Positions 9,768 through 18,102 are shown, counted from the stretch's first letter. The stretch: DNA of 64,000 nt from Sphingobium terrigena (GCF_003591655.1 NZ_QVRA01000005.1:124001-188000), one strand, 5' to 3'. The notes: a model not told the origin generated them from the sequence alone. Numbers and translations: made by a program.

Positions 9768-10073
9768 ATGCGCAAGCCGCGTGATTTTGATTCGGAACTT
9801 AAAGCCCTGGCTGACAAAGCCAAAGCGCTCAGGGAACGGCGCGTGCGCCAGCTTGGCGAACTGGTGACGGCGACCGGGGCCGATGCGCTCGACGTCGATG
9901 TACTGGCTGGGGCGCTGCTCCATGCCGCTACGGTGAAAGACACCGCGACAAAGGAGGGATGGCGCAAGGCGGGCGCGGCTTTCTTTCTTGGCAAAGGCGG
10001 CAAGCCTGCGGGCGGACCTTCTGGCCACCAAAGCGGCACTCTCCCGCTCGACGGCAGCGCGGCATCGGCTTGA
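9768..10073 (+). CDS. traC: TraC-like conjugal transfer protein (copy 1)
   Basis: A 101-residue protein starting MRKPRDFDSELKALADKAKA, with a Lys/Arg-rich helical N-terminus and a central GADALDVDVLAGALLHA block typical of the small TraC-like accessory proteins of Ti-type mobilization regions. The start is supported by GGAGAC 8 bp upstream and by conservation of the same leader and start in the second copy (26947). These proteins are thought to assist relaxosome assembly at oriT. The 3' end overlaps the following traD by 86 bp in another frame. Confidence 0.85.
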   Translation: MRKPRDFDSELKALADKAKALRERRVRQLGELVTATGADALDVDVLAGALLHAATVKDTATKEGWRKAGAAFFLGKGGKPAGGPSGHQSGTLPLDGSAASA

Positions 10074-10326
10074 GGCACAAAAGGCGCGAACCGACATGCG
10101 GGACTGGGCCGTCGCACGCCGTGAACGCACGCGGCATCTGATCGAACTGGGCGGCCTCATCGTCAAGGCGGGGCTGGTCGATCTGACCGACGATGATCGC
10201 GCGACACTCTACGGCGCGTTCCTCACGGTTGCCGACCGGCTGCGCGGCGAGGAACGGGCCAACGCACTCGCCCTCTGGAAGCGCAAGGGTAAGCGGGCCT
10301 TCGAGGCGGAACGGGACGGCGGTTAG
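9988..10326 (+). CDS. traD: TraD family conjugal transfer protein (copy 1)
   Basis: A 112-residue protein in the small TraD family (not the VirD4-type coupling protein). The conserved core is RERTRHLIELGGLIVKAGLVDL at about residues 46-67, then a short helical tail ending KRKGKRAFEAE. The first codon at 9988 is TTG and the true start is uncertain, since the frame overlaps traC extensively. Coupling to traC and divergence from traA reproduce the Ti-plasmid traA/traCD arrangement. Its stop codon overlaps the convergent MNT-HEPN gene by 4 bp. Confidence 0.82.
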   Translation: MAKAASLRADLLATKAALSRSTAARHRLEAQKARTDMRDWAVARRERTRHLIELGGLIVKAGLVDLTDDDRATLYGAFLTVADRLRGEERANALALWKRKGKRAFEAERDGG

Positions 10327-11837
10327 TGCGAAACCGATAAGCGCACATTGCCGCCCGGTTCCGCCTGATACTCGACCATCGCCGCCATTGGCGGGCGGCT
10401 CTTGTCGCAATAGCGCACGGTGATGAAGTCTTCTCGGATCGCAGGGCACAGGCCGGAGCCATAGAGAATGTCCGCGAGCGCGTCGAAGGTCGTCGCCTTG
10501 GCGCGATAGGCCCCGGTCCACCGCACAGTCCAAATGTCGTCGTTGGCCTTGACCCGGTAGCCCGCCCTTTGAGCAACCTCCATGACCGCGCCAAGCACCG
10601 TGTCCGCGCGCACGTCGAAGTCCAGCACGGCGGACAAGTCGGCGGGTTTGGAACGGGCGACTTGCGCGGACTTTACCCGCCATAGCGTTGCCTCGGCACC
10701 CGCCATGAAGAAGCACAGGCAGACAATCGCCAAGGGCAGATGGTCAACCCAGTCCCTGCACCTGTCGGAGCGCCAGAATCGGCGAACGGGAACGAGCGGA
10801 TTCCATCGGCCCTTTGGCGGGGCGGCACGTCGCACGATTCGCCATGTCCGTTGCAGCATATTGGCGCGGCGCACAGGCTGGGAAAGCGCCACGCCCGTTG
10901 TCGGTCCTGCGGGCGGCGGAAGCATCGGCGCAGGCTGGCTTTCGGCAAGCGAAGTCTGATGATCCACGAAGGCGCACGCTGCCCGTTGCTGCAATATCTC
11001 CACCCGCGCGAACGCCCATGACAGTTCCTCGCCCGAAATGCGGTATGATCGACCATAGCGCGCTTCAACATAGGCACGGCGTATGCAGCCGAACGCGCGG
11101 CGCTCTAACCGCCTGTCGCGCGGCCATGCCGAACACAGGCGCGGGTCCAGCGCCTCCGCCGCCTCGCGTAGTTCATCTAGCGCATGGGTGCGCGGCGCGT
11201 GCAGGCTGATCGACCACAAGACGGACAGATAGAAATGCTCGCACGCCTGATGCAACATCAGCGCAGCCATCGGCATGTCGCCCCGGTCCCGATAGAAAGC
11301 CGCGCCAGCGAGAAAGCCGGTGCCGCGCTCATGCCACCGGATGAACTCCGCCACACCCCGGATAGCCCGTTCTCGCGCTGGCAGGTGGCGCGGCTTTTTC
11401 AACCGCAAGCCTTCCATCTGGTAGAGTGCGATGCCCTGTTCGGCGATTGTAACGAAATGCGGGACGCCTTCGACAAGAGCGCTGTTGACCCGCTCAAGGC
11501 TTTCGACCGCAAGCCGCACCGGCCGGGTAATTTCGCCATGCTCCCATGCGCGGCGCAGTCGGTCGCGCACCAGCCTCCAGTCGCGTTCGCTGCGGGCAAG
11601 GCGGGGATAGTTGACGATGGCCAGCAAGCGGAATGCTTCCCCCGGCGCGATCTCTTCCCAATTTTTCTCGGCATGGGGACCGTGCAGGATCAGGGTGAGG
11701 ATGCGGCCCGCTCGGAAATGTTCGGAACATCGGCCTTTGGTTGTTTCCTCGAACGCCTCGAACAGGATCACGGTGACGTGGAGAAGTTCCTCCCGGATCG
11801 GCGCGGGCAGATGATCGGCGTCGGTGCGCAGCATCAT
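10323..11837 (-). CDS. MNT-HEPN protein fused to membrane segment and STN domain
   Basis: About 504 residues. The N-terminal ~130 residues resemble a minimal nucleotidyltransferase (ILTLILHGPHAEKN ... FRLLAIVN) whose catalytic acids look lost. Residues ~160-270 form an HEPN-like helical domain (ALMLHQACEHFYLSVLW). After a linker, a single membrane segment at ~367-383 (LPLAIVCLCFFMAGAEA) leads to a C-terminal domain at ~405-475 that resembles the secretin/TonB short N-terminal (STN) fold. It starts at an ATG that overlaps the stop of the Tat-signal gene by 4 bp and follows GGAGG. The element 2 homologue (24500-25456) has only the MNT-HEPN part. The STN part implies a periplasmic C-terminus. 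Function is unknown. Confidence 0.72.
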   Translation of the reverse strand: MMLRTDADHLPAPIREELLHVTVILFEAFEETTKGRCSEHFRAGRILTLILHGPHAEKNWEEIAPGEAFRLLAIVNYPRLARSERDWRLVRDRLRRAWEHGEITRPVRLAVESLERVNSALVEGVPHFVTIAEQGIALYQMEGLRLKKPRHLPARERAIRGVAEFIRWHERGTGFLAGAAFYRDRGDMPMAALMLHQACEHFYLSVLWSISLHAPRTHALDELREAAEALDPRLCSAWPRDRRLERRAFGCIRRAYVEARYGRSYRISGEELSWAFARVEILQQRAACAFVDHQTSLAESQPAPMLPPPAGPTTGVALSQPVRRANMLQRTWRIVRRAAPPKGRWNPLVPVRRFWRSDRCRDWVDHLPLAIVCLCFFMAGAEATLWRVKSAQVARSKPADLSAVLDFDVRADTVLGAVMEVAQRAGYRVKANDDIWTVRWTGAYRAKATTFDALADILYGSGLCPAIREDFITVRYCDKSRPPMAAMVEYQAEPGGNVRLSVSH

Positions 11838-12478
11838 GACCGCGCCTCCTTTGGGCGACGCTGGCAACCCTTCGGGCGTGGGTGGCCGGTCACGTCATGC
11901 ACGCGGTCCACCAAGGCACGCACAAGGGGCGTAATCGTGGTGGGAATGAAGCCGCCCGTGCGGGGGCGGTCTTCCTCCCAATCATGATAATAATAGCCCC
12001 ATTTCCAGTAGGGCGAGAGAACCCCAGCCAGCCGCGCCGTGTCTGGGCAATCATGACCAAAGCCGCACGCATTGGCGTAGGCAAGTGCCTTGGCGATGTC
12101 CTGCTTGATGTAGCTGGCGTTCCACCCATCGGCAAAGCCCATGTCCAGCAGATAGGCGCACAACGCCTGCTGACATACGAAACCGGCCTGATGAAGCGCT
12201 TCTCGTGCAAATCGAGGCTCGGCGAGGAAATCCGCTTCCAGCGTGGTCATCCAGCGTTCCGCGTTGTGATAGCGGAAGCGGCTTATGCTTCGCCCCTCTT
12301 TCGTCCGCGCAAGTGTCGCGGGTTCATCATCGTAGCGCCGGTGCAGCGCCGCCAATGTGCCACCCCAGGGGGAGGCAACGACCGATGCCGCCACCGGAGC
12401 GACAGCCAATCCGCGGAGTAGCTCGCGTCGCGATGTGCTGATCTGCGAATCACTCAAGCGAGAATCGGATGAAATCAT
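11834..12478 (-). CDS. Tat-signal protein of unknown function (copy 1)
   Basis: 214 residues. The N-terminus carries a twin-arginine-like signal, STSRRELLRGLAVAPVAAS, followed by a small hydrophobic stretch, suggesting export in folded form. The mature part (HNAERWMTTLEADFLAEPRF ... IKQDIAKALAYANACGFGHD ... LSPYWKWGY) is conserved with the copy at 23112-23753 but matches no family I recognise. The ATG at 12478 is preferred to upstream codons because it has AGGAAGG in front and because the copy 2 start aligns with it. An upstream start at 12544 would place the operator inside the gene. The downstream MNT-HEPN-STN gene is translationally coupled. Confidence 0.75.
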   Translation of the reverse strand: MISSDSRLSDSQISTSRRELLRGLAVAPVAASVVASPWGGTLAALHRRYDDEPATLARTKEGRSISRFRYHNAERWMTTLEADFLAEPRFAREALHQAGFVCQQALCAYLLDMGFADGWNASYIKQDIAKALAYANACGFGHDCPDTARLAGVLSPYWKWGYYYHDWEEDRPRTGGFIPTTITPLVRALVDRVHDVTGHPRPKGCQRRPKEARS

Positions 12479-12534
12479 GGACCTGCCTTCCTCAGTTCGC
12501 CGTCCCGGTCGCATCAAGGATGCGTTCGGAGCAT

Positions 12535-12594
12535 TAAGCGGCACCGCTTATAACATAAATGGAAGGCAATGTTCAATAACCGGCACCGGTTATT
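12535..12594. promoter_or_regulatory. Twin palindromic operator between Tat-protein and RHH genes (copy 1)
   Basis: Two palindromes lie in the divergent promoter region: TAAGCGGCACCGCTTA (12535-12550) and AATAACCGGCACCGGTTATT (12575-12594), with centres about 42 bp apart, or four helical turns. The same motif family, TAA-S-CGG-YR-CCG-S-TTA, appears twice in the equivalent gap of element 2. The likely ligand is the small ribbon-helix-helix protein encoded alongside. Confidence 0.7.
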
Positions 12595-12638
12595 CTGGTT
12601 CTGATTGAACGGGTGAAACGCGCGGTTACGACACAATT

Positions 12639-12806
12639 ATGGGAAGGCCACCGCTCAACGTGAAATCGACGAACATCCGATTGCCCGAGGGGCTCGGTGA
12701 TCGGATTGACAAGCTGGTGGGGCGGCAGCGCCGTGCAGCCTTCATACGGGAGGTGCTGGAGCGCGAGGTTGAGCGGCGCGAAAACGAGCAGGGTAAGGCT
12801 GGGTAA
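12639..12806 (+). CDS. Ribbon-helix-helix DNA-binding protein (copy 1)
   Basis: A 55-residue protein starting MGRPPLNVKSTNIRLPEGLG. The beta strand STNIRLP and the helix pair DRIDKLVGRQRRAAFIREVLEREVERRE give the MetJ/Arc ribbon-helix-helix pattern used by dimeric repressors. It is almost identical to the 66-codon frame at 22777-22977 in element 2, which confirms that it is real although short. It is divergent from the Tat-signal/MNT-HEPN operon, with two palindromic sites in between, so autoregulation and repression of that operon are inferred. Confidence 0.85.
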   Translation: MGRPPLNVKSTNIRLPEGLGDRIDKLVGRQRRAAFIREVLEREVERRENEQGKAG

Positions 12807-13214
12807 CAGAGGCCATTCTTCCTGACCAAATCCAGAACTGTTATTGCCGGACAGCCGGTGATGGTCAGGTTTCGTCACAGAGATTTATGGGCCACCGCGA
12901 ACGTGTGAGGTTTATCGCCAAAATCTATGCCTGGCGGCAATGCGCCAGTTTTTGCCTTTCAAATAATATTTTCTCGTACTTGGAAGCGGAGATTCTGCAA
13001 TTGGGGCATGCGGCAATCCTGAGTAATTGGAGCCGTTCTGGAACATAGGTCGTCCGGCACGTAATTCCTCCAAACTAGACAGCGAATAGGAAAATCGTAG
13101 CCATTAGCCGCTGATAGGGCGCTTGGAATTGAATGAGAGCATGGAAGGCTTTCGCTTCCAGATCATCTGTCCTATCATGTACACAATCAAAATGCTTGCG
13201 TCAGGGGGAATACC
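12807..13214. other. Intergenic region between RHH gene and cargo pair
   Basis: About 400 bp, visibly more AT-rich than the flanking core genes. No gene, RNA or strong repeat was recognised. It probably contains the promoter for the ParB-like/Mrr-like pair. Confidence 0.4.
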
Positions 13215-14321
13215 TTGGACAACCTATCGTCCCTATTAAAACCGCTTACAATCGAACTCGAAGATCTACTGCTTGATCCCAACAACCCACGGTTCTCTGA
13301 ACTAGGCGAGGAGTTAAACTCTGTCCCCGAAAGTCGGTTCGCTGACCTTAAGGTGCAGTCGCATACCTTCGATAAGATGCGTGATCAGCGCTTTGATGTT
13401 AATGAGCTTCGTGACACCATTAAAACCTTGGGCTTCCTCCCAATGGATCGCATCGTTGTGCGGCCTTGGGGCGTTAGTTCCGATCCAGCCAAATACGTAG
13501 TGATTGAAGGCAACCGACGGGTCACGGCGCTACGGTGGCTTGTTCAGCTACACGAGAATGGCAAAGAGACGTTCAGCGAGGAGCGGCTCACGAACCTCAA
13601 GCGGCTCGAATGTTTAGTACTAGACGACAAACTGGCGCCAGCCTCCGCTTTGTTGGTACTGCCGGGCCTGCGCCATGTATCGGGTATCAAAGAATGGGGG
13701 CCATACCAGAAAGCGAAAACTGTCCATGCCCTTCGAAAGGGCGGGATGTCACCGCAGGAAGCCGCGCAAAGTCTGGGGCTCTCTACGCGTGCCGCAAACA
13801 ATGCCTACCGCTGCTTCATCGCGCTCGAAAATATGAAAGCGAGCGATGAGTTTGGCGAGGCAACCGAGCCAAGAATGTATTCGTATTTCGAGGAAATATT
13901 CAAACGTCCTGACGTGAAGACCTGGCTAGCGTGGAGTGACGAGGCCGAGGCTTTCACAAAGACGGAGAATATAGAAGAGTTTTACAGCTGGATCGTCCCA
14001 TCGGGCGAGGACGGTGGTGGTGCTCCAAAGCTTCCCGAGGCAAAAGATGTTCGTGACCTTGCCAGTATCGTGCAGGACGAAAACGCGCTCTCCGTTTTGC
14101 GTGGCCCTGACGGCACAATGAGCCGTGCTCTCGCCCGGTATCAGATCGATCACCCAGAAGACTGGTATCCTAAGGTGATGGCCGCCACAGCGGCGTTAAA
14201 GACGCTTACCCCAGACATGCTCCGCAAGATGGACGCGCCAACCCTTTCCTCGTTGAACGACTTGCAGGCTCGAATTGAGCAGGCACTCAAGGATCGGATG
14301 CAACTTATGGGGGCCGGGTAG
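13215..14321 (+). CDS. ParB/Srx-like domain protein
   Basis: A 368-residue protein. The N-terminal part has a ParB-like fold: LEDLLLDPNNPRF near residue 15, DVNELRDTIKTLGFLPMDRIVVR near 60, and the nucleotide-binding-type loop YVVIEGNRRVTALRWL near 100. A helix-turn-helix-like stretch GMSPQEAAQSLGLSTRAANNAY (about residues 180-200) follows. The rest is a helical region of unknown role. It is not next to a ParA or any partition site, and it is coupled to a Mrr-like nuclease gene 7 bp downstream. A nuclease-associated, possibly defence, role is therefore more likely than partition. It sits in the cargo slot between the RHH gene and the toxin-antitoxin pair. Confidence 0.75.
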   Translation: MDNLSSLLKPLTIELEDLLLDPNNPRFSELGEELNSVPESRFADLKVQSHTFDKMRDQRFDVNELRDTIKTLGFLPMDRIVVRPWGVSSDPAKYVVIEGNRRVTALRWLVQLHENGKETFSEERLTNLKRLECLVLDDKLAPASALLVLPGLRHVSGIKEWGPYQKAKTVHALRKGGMSPQEAAQSLGLSTRAANNAYRCFIALENMKASDEFGEATEPRMYSYFEEIFKRPDVKTWLAWSDEAEAFTKTENIEEFYSWIVPSGEDGGGAPKLPEAKDVRDLASIVQDENALSVLRGPDGTMSRALARYQIDHPEDWYPKVMAATAALKTLTPDMLRKMDAPTLSSLNDLQARIEQALKDRMQLMGAG

Positions 14322-14328
14322 CTCGCCA

Positions 14329-15111
14329 ATGAGCGTCCCCTCGACACAAATCATGGCCGTTTGGATTAAAGACGGCATAACTGACGTCGATTTTCGCCCT
14401 CTAGAGGAAGTGGCATTTGCGGTTTTGTCTGCGAAGCTCTCCAGCTATGGCGAAGACAACATATGGGAACTGATTGAAGACAAGCTGCCGCATATCGCTG
14501 ATGCGTTGCGCACGGATGCAGCCGAGTGTCGGGCGGACGGTATGCCGCCACGATTTGAGATCGATGATGAGCAATCACCATACATCAAGGCGTTTCCCGC
14601 TGAGAATGTGCTCCTCGCCAAATTGCGTCGGATCGACCCGCTCGTGGTCGAAGATTTGTGTGTTAACATTCTAGAGAAACTGGGTGCGACCGCGAACGTC
14701 ACAGGGCAGAGCGGTGACGGCGGCGTCGATTTTATTGGCACCAACCTCGACATCATGCCTTCTGGCTACGGCATCCCCGCCGTCTGCCGCGCAACGGTTA
14801 TTGGCCAAACAAAGCGGTATAAAGAAACTAATGTCATTAAGGAGACTGCGTTAAGAGAGTTCGTTGGTAGCGGTGTCTGGAAGCGGCATAAGCTAAGGCT
14901 CGATAGTGGTATCAGCCCACTCGCCCCGGTGATCCTGGCATTCTGGACAACTTCGAATTTCGAGCCAAACGCTAAGCGCTACGCCCGGGAGATGGGCATA
15001 TGGTATATGGACGGTCATACACTGGCTTCGTACATTGCTAAGCTGGGTCTCAGTGATTTTGTTCACGCATTGCCCGACGAGAACTCTCGACTCGTAACTG
15101 CCATATTATGA
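14329..15111 (+). CDS. Mrr-like restriction endonuclease domain protein
   Basis: About 260 residues. The C-terminal half holds the Mrr-type PD-(D/E)xK nuclease core: DLCVNILEKLGATANVTGQS, then GDGGVDFIG and the QxK strand VIGQTKRYKE. The N-terminal ~90 residues (PLEEVAFAVLSAKLSSYGED) match nothing I know. The start at 14329 follows the ParB-like stop by 7 bp, and upstream codons fall inside that gene. Mrr proteins cut modified foreign DNA, so the two genes may form a type IV-like or otherwise new restriction pair. That is inference from domains and gene linkage. Confidence 0.75.
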   Translation: MSVPSTQIMAVWIKDGITDVDFRPLEEVAFAVLSAKLSSYGEDNIWELIEDKLPHIADALRTDAAECRADGMPPRFEIDDEQSPYIKAFPAENVLLAKLRRIDPLVVEDLCVNILEKLGATANVTGQSGDGGVDFIGTNLDIMPSGYGIPAVCRATVIGQTKRYKETNVIKETALREFVGSGVWKRHKLRLDSGISPLAPVILAFWTTSNFEPNAKRYAREMGIWYMDGHTLASYIAKLGLSDFVHALPDENSRLVTAIL

Positions 15112-15264
15112 TCCCGATTTCGGTAGGCTGCATTATGCGGAACGTTGACAATTAGCCGGAAGGCCGCGCGGTGCGAATGACCGCTATTCCGGTATCGCCA
15201 AGCATGACCGGACATTCCACAATCGACCCAATGTGCGACTAACAGGTGTTTCCGACAGAGACAG

Positions 15265-15597
15265 CTACGCGACTGCCTGCAATCCCTTGCGTTGGATGAT
15301 CGACAGAAGGCGCAGGGCAGGGCCGCCGGGGCGCTTAACGCCTCGCTCCCAATCCGACACGAGATTGCGCGAGACGTTGAGATAGGCGGCAAACACCGGC
15401 TGTGAGACATGTTCGCGCTCGCGGATCGCACGGATTTCGTCACCAGCCAGCGCGGGGGCGGGGGAAAGGCACGTTTCATCGAATGTACGCAGCGTCGCGC
15501 GCGACACCACGCCCGCGTCGTGGGCGTCGCTCATCATTTCATGAATCGCGCCTGCAATCTCACTGCGATAGCCTTTATTCTTCATCACCGTTCCCAT
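15265..15597 (-). CDS. HTH antitoxin of RelE-type toxin-antitoxin pair (copy 1)
   Basis: A 110-residue protein with a C-terminal Xre/Cro helix-turn-helix: DEIRAIREREHVSQPVFAAY then LNVSRNLVSDWERG at about residues 52-95. It overlaps the upstream toxin by 23 bp, giving a toxin-first operon as in HigBA-like systems. The antitoxin would bind both the toxin and its own promoter. Its sequence is nearly the same as the copy at 20740-21072. Such pairs stabilise mobile elements. Confidence 0.88.
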   Translation of the reverse strand: MGTVMKNKGYRSEIAGAIHEMMSDAHDAGVVSRATLRTFDETCLSPAPALAGDEIRAIREREHVSQPVFAAYLNVSRNLVSDWERGVKRPGGPALRLLSIIQRKGLQAVA

Positions 15598-16000
15598 CGT
15601 CTATCTCCACCAGCGTTCCCAACGCTACCAATCGGTCCAGTTCCCCGGCGCTCCATTCCAGCACCTCGCTCGCCGCGTTGCGGAGCAAGGCCAGGTCTGC
15701 CTTTGATATGTTCGCCTGCGCACTCTTGGCGAACCCAAAAGCAAATATCGCCTTGTCCCCCTGCCGGAACAGGATCAGCGTCCGGTAGCCGCCCGACTTG
15801 CCTTGCCCGGTGCGCGCGACCCGTTGCTTGATGACACCGCCGCCAAGATCTGCATCCACCAGACCGCTTTCTGCGCGCTCCACGGCTTCACGAAGCGAGG
15901 CATCGGTAATCCGCTCCTTTCGCGCGAAGCGCTCGAACCAACCATTTTTGAAGATGCGCGCGATGGCGGTTCTCCTGCTCTCTGTGGCTTCATATAACAC
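15575..16000 (-). CDS. RelE/HigB-type toxin (copy 1)
   Basis: A 141-residue protein of the RelE family represented by IFKNGWFERFARKERI ... DLGGGVIKQRVARTGQGKSG, then GYRTLILFRQGDKAIFAFGF. These are the hallmarks of ribosome-dependent mRNA interferases of the larger HigB-like group. The probable start is a GTG at 16000, reading GTG TTA TAT GAA. The core begins about 15 residues later and a shorter start cannot be excluded. The cognate antitoxin overlaps its 3' end. Confidence 0.87.
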   Translation of the reverse strand: MLYEATESRRTAIARIFKNGWFERFARKERITDASLREAVERAESGLVDADLGGGVIKQRVARTGQGKSGGYRTLILFRQGDKAIFAFGFAKSAQANISKADLALLRNAASEVLEWSAGELDRLVALGTLVEIDDGNGDEE

Positions 16001-16426
16001 TTAGCGTTATATTTCAACTTTGATGGGAAGGAACGACACGGTATCGGCCTTCTTGACAGCGCATAGACTGCGGGTGAGCATGAGTTCCTGCTTCACGACG
16101 CTTCCGACGGTGGTCCTTTCAAAGGAGCCTCCCATGAACGACTCGACCTAACGCCTGCTGGCTGTCCCCTGAAACGGGGCGGATGCGAAGGCTTGGCATT
16201 AAACTTTGGTACAGGCTGGGAAAAAATCTTCGCTGATTGCTATCAGTGAGGAGCCTACGCCAAATTCCGCCGTCTTCCGCCGCAGACCGCCAATTGCCAC
16301 CAGCGTTCACCGACCCATGAAAGCGTAGCTGCCAGCACGCCCGGAACACTCTTGTCCGGGACGGCAAGGCATCCAATGCTCGTGGCCGGGGGCGCGTGCA
16401 ACATCCTGATTTGAAGAGACTGCCCC
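16001..16426. other. Intergenic region between toxin and AlpA genes (element 1)
   Basis: About 425 bp without a convincing gene. The last ~40 bp before the AlpA start (GTGCAACATCCTGATTTGAAG and following) are recognisably conserved with the segment upstream of the other AlpA at 19889-19930, which suggests a shared promoter. Confidence 0.4.
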
Positions 16427-16630
16427 ATGACCAACAGTGATCGTATCATTCGCCTGAAAACCGTCCTCGCCCGCACAGGGCTTTCCCGCACGACGCTTTA
16501 TCGCAAGATGGGCGAAGGCACTTTCCCACGCCAGGTGAAGATCAGCGTCCACGGCGCTGGCTGGCGCGAGTCCGCCATCAATCGCTGGATTGCCGATCCG
16601 GTAAGCTACCGGGAGGAGTTGGGCGTTTGA
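16427..16630 (+). CDS. AlpA family regulator (copy 1)
   Basis: A 67-residue phage-type AlpA protein: IIRLKTVLARTGLSRTTLYR (helix-turn-helix, residues 7-26) followed by GTFPRQVKIS and GWRESAINRWIADP. AlpA proteins activate integrase/excisionase expression or act as excision factors. It is convergent with the element 1 integrase, with only 59 bp between stops. It is more than 80% identical by eye to the copy at 19673-19888. Confidence 0.9.
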   Translation: MTNSDRIIRLKTVLARTGLSRTTLYRKMGEGTFPRQVKISVHGAGWRESAINRWIADPVSYREELGV

Positions 16631-16689
16631 TCATGTTGCCGTGCCCCACCAGTTGCAGGCATGGGCACGGCAACATCAACGGCTTGCGA

Positions 16690-17925
16690 TCAGGCGGCTT
16701 GGCTCTTCGCCATACCGAACTTGCCGGTTACGACCTTCTGCCCGTCGCGCAGGAAGTCTAGATGGTCGGACCAGTGCTGCATCATGCGGACCCGTTCGTC
16801 CCAATATTCGCCTCGCGTGTATGCGCGACGCACGGCGTTGTTGTCGCAATGGGCAAGCTGCCGCTCGATCGCGTCGGGATGCCATAGTCCCATTTCGTTG
16901 AGCAGGGTCGCCGCCATCGCCCGGAAGCCGTGGCCGGTCATTTCATCCTGTGCGAAGCCCATGCGCCGCAAGGCGGCGTTGATCGTGTTCTCCGACATGG
17001 GCCGGTCCACCGAGCGGAGCGACGGGAACAGGTAGCGGCTATAGTCGGCATCATGTTCGATGGTGCCAAGGATCGCCAATGCTTGGCGGGAGAGGGGGAT
17101 GGTATGGGCGCGGCGCATCTTCGTCTTGTGCGCCGGGATGGTCCACAGCGCCTTGTCGAAATCGAAGTCGGCCCATTCGGCATAGCGTAGCTCGCCTGGG
17201 CGCACGAACACATGGGGGAGCAGTTGCAGCGCGGCCTTGGTGTTTGCAAAGCCCTCGAACGCCTCAATGGCGCGCAACAGTCCGCCCGCATCATCCGCGT
17301 TGGTGATCGCGGCGCGGTGGACGGGCTTGGGCGCGATCAGCGCCCCGCGCAGGTCCGCTGCCACGTCACGCTCCGCGCGCGCCGTGGCGATGGCGTAGCG
17401 GAATATCTGGCTGCATGTGCTGCGCAAGCGCTTGGCCGTTTCGTAGCGGCCTTTGGCTTCCATCTTGCGCAGCATGGTCAACAACTCCTGCGCGGTGATG
17501 GCCGTCACAGGGCGCTTGCCAAGCGACGCATTGATGAAGGCCAGCAGCCAGCGCAGCTTCTTCATCGTGACGGCGGAGCGGCCTTCACGTTCGACTTTCA
17601 CCAGCCATTCGTCCGCAACCGCCTTGAAGCTGTTGGACGCGGCCACGGTCGCGGCAATCCGATCCAGTCTGATCTTCTCGGCGGGATCATTCCCCTTTGC
17701 CAGCACTTTGCGGGCGGCGTCACGCTGCTCGCGGGCGTCGGCAAGGCCGATGTCGGGATAAATCCCGAAGGCTAACGTCTTTTGTTTGCCAAGGTGGCGA
17801 TAGTTCATCCGCCAGTAGCGCCCACCATTGGGCGTCACATAGAGGAACAGGCCATCGCTATCGGTGAGTTTATAGGGCTTGGCTTTGCCCTTGGCGTTTT
17901 TGATCGCAGCGGCGGTGAGCGCCAT
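16690..17925 (-). CDS. Tyrosine recombinase/integrase of element 1
   Basis: A 411-residue P4-type integrase with an N-terminal arm-binding DUF4102-type domain (LTAAAIKNAKGKAKPYKLTD ... DGLFLYVTPNG), a core-binding domain, and a catalytic domain. The catalytic residues are visible: Arg in RPGELRYAEW (about residue 245), HGFRAMAATL for the HxxR motif (about 345) and the nucleophile Tyr in AYTRGEYW (about 380). The 5' end faces the putative attachment repeat at 18089, as is common for island integrases. Confidence 0.93.
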   Translation of the reverse strand: MALTAAAIKNAKGKAKPYKLTDSDGLFLYVTPNGGRYWRMNYRHLGKQKTLAFGIYPDIGLADAREQRDAARKVLAKGNDPAEKIRLDRIAATVAASNSFKAVADEWLVKVEREGRSAVTMKKLRWLLAFINASLGKRPVTAITAQELLTMLRKMEAKGRYETAKRLRSTCSQIFRYAIATARAERDVAADLRGALIAPKPVHRAAITNADDAGGLLRAIEAFEGFANTKAALQLLPHVFVRPGELRYAEWADFDFDKALWTIPAHKTKMRRAHTIPLSRQALAILGTIEHDADYSRYLFPSLRSVDRPMSENTINAALRRMGFAQDEMTGHGFRAMAATLLNEMGLWHPDAIERQLAHCDNNAVRRAYTRGEYWDERVRMMQHWSDHLDFLRDGQKVVTGKFGMAKSQAA

Positions 17926-18088
17926 GATGGTATCTCCTTTTCGAGGAGGGCCGCGCTACCATCAGACATACCATCAAGTTGCTGGTATCCGGTGGTCCGA
18001 GACCGCTCCGTATGGGATACCTATACCATGAAAAACCGCAGAAATTAGCCGTTCCCGGCACGTTCTGATACTCTTTGGGAGAGTATTT

Positions 18089-18102
18089 TGGTGACCCCTA
18101 CG
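18089..18102 (-). repeat. Putative attachment-site core, right copy
   Basis: A second perfect copy of TGGTGACCCCTACG, in the same orientation as 827-840. It lies between the two divergent integrase genes and at the symmetry axis of the two elements. On the minus strand it continues upstream as GTTCTACACT-CGTAGGGGTCACCA, only loosely like a T-arm, so it could be a decayed tRNA end. Confidence 0.45.

Noticed and set aside
13215..14321. Chromosome or plasmid partition ParB
   Set aside because: No ParA gene or repeated partition site is nearby, and the gene is coupled to a Mrr-like nuclease instead.
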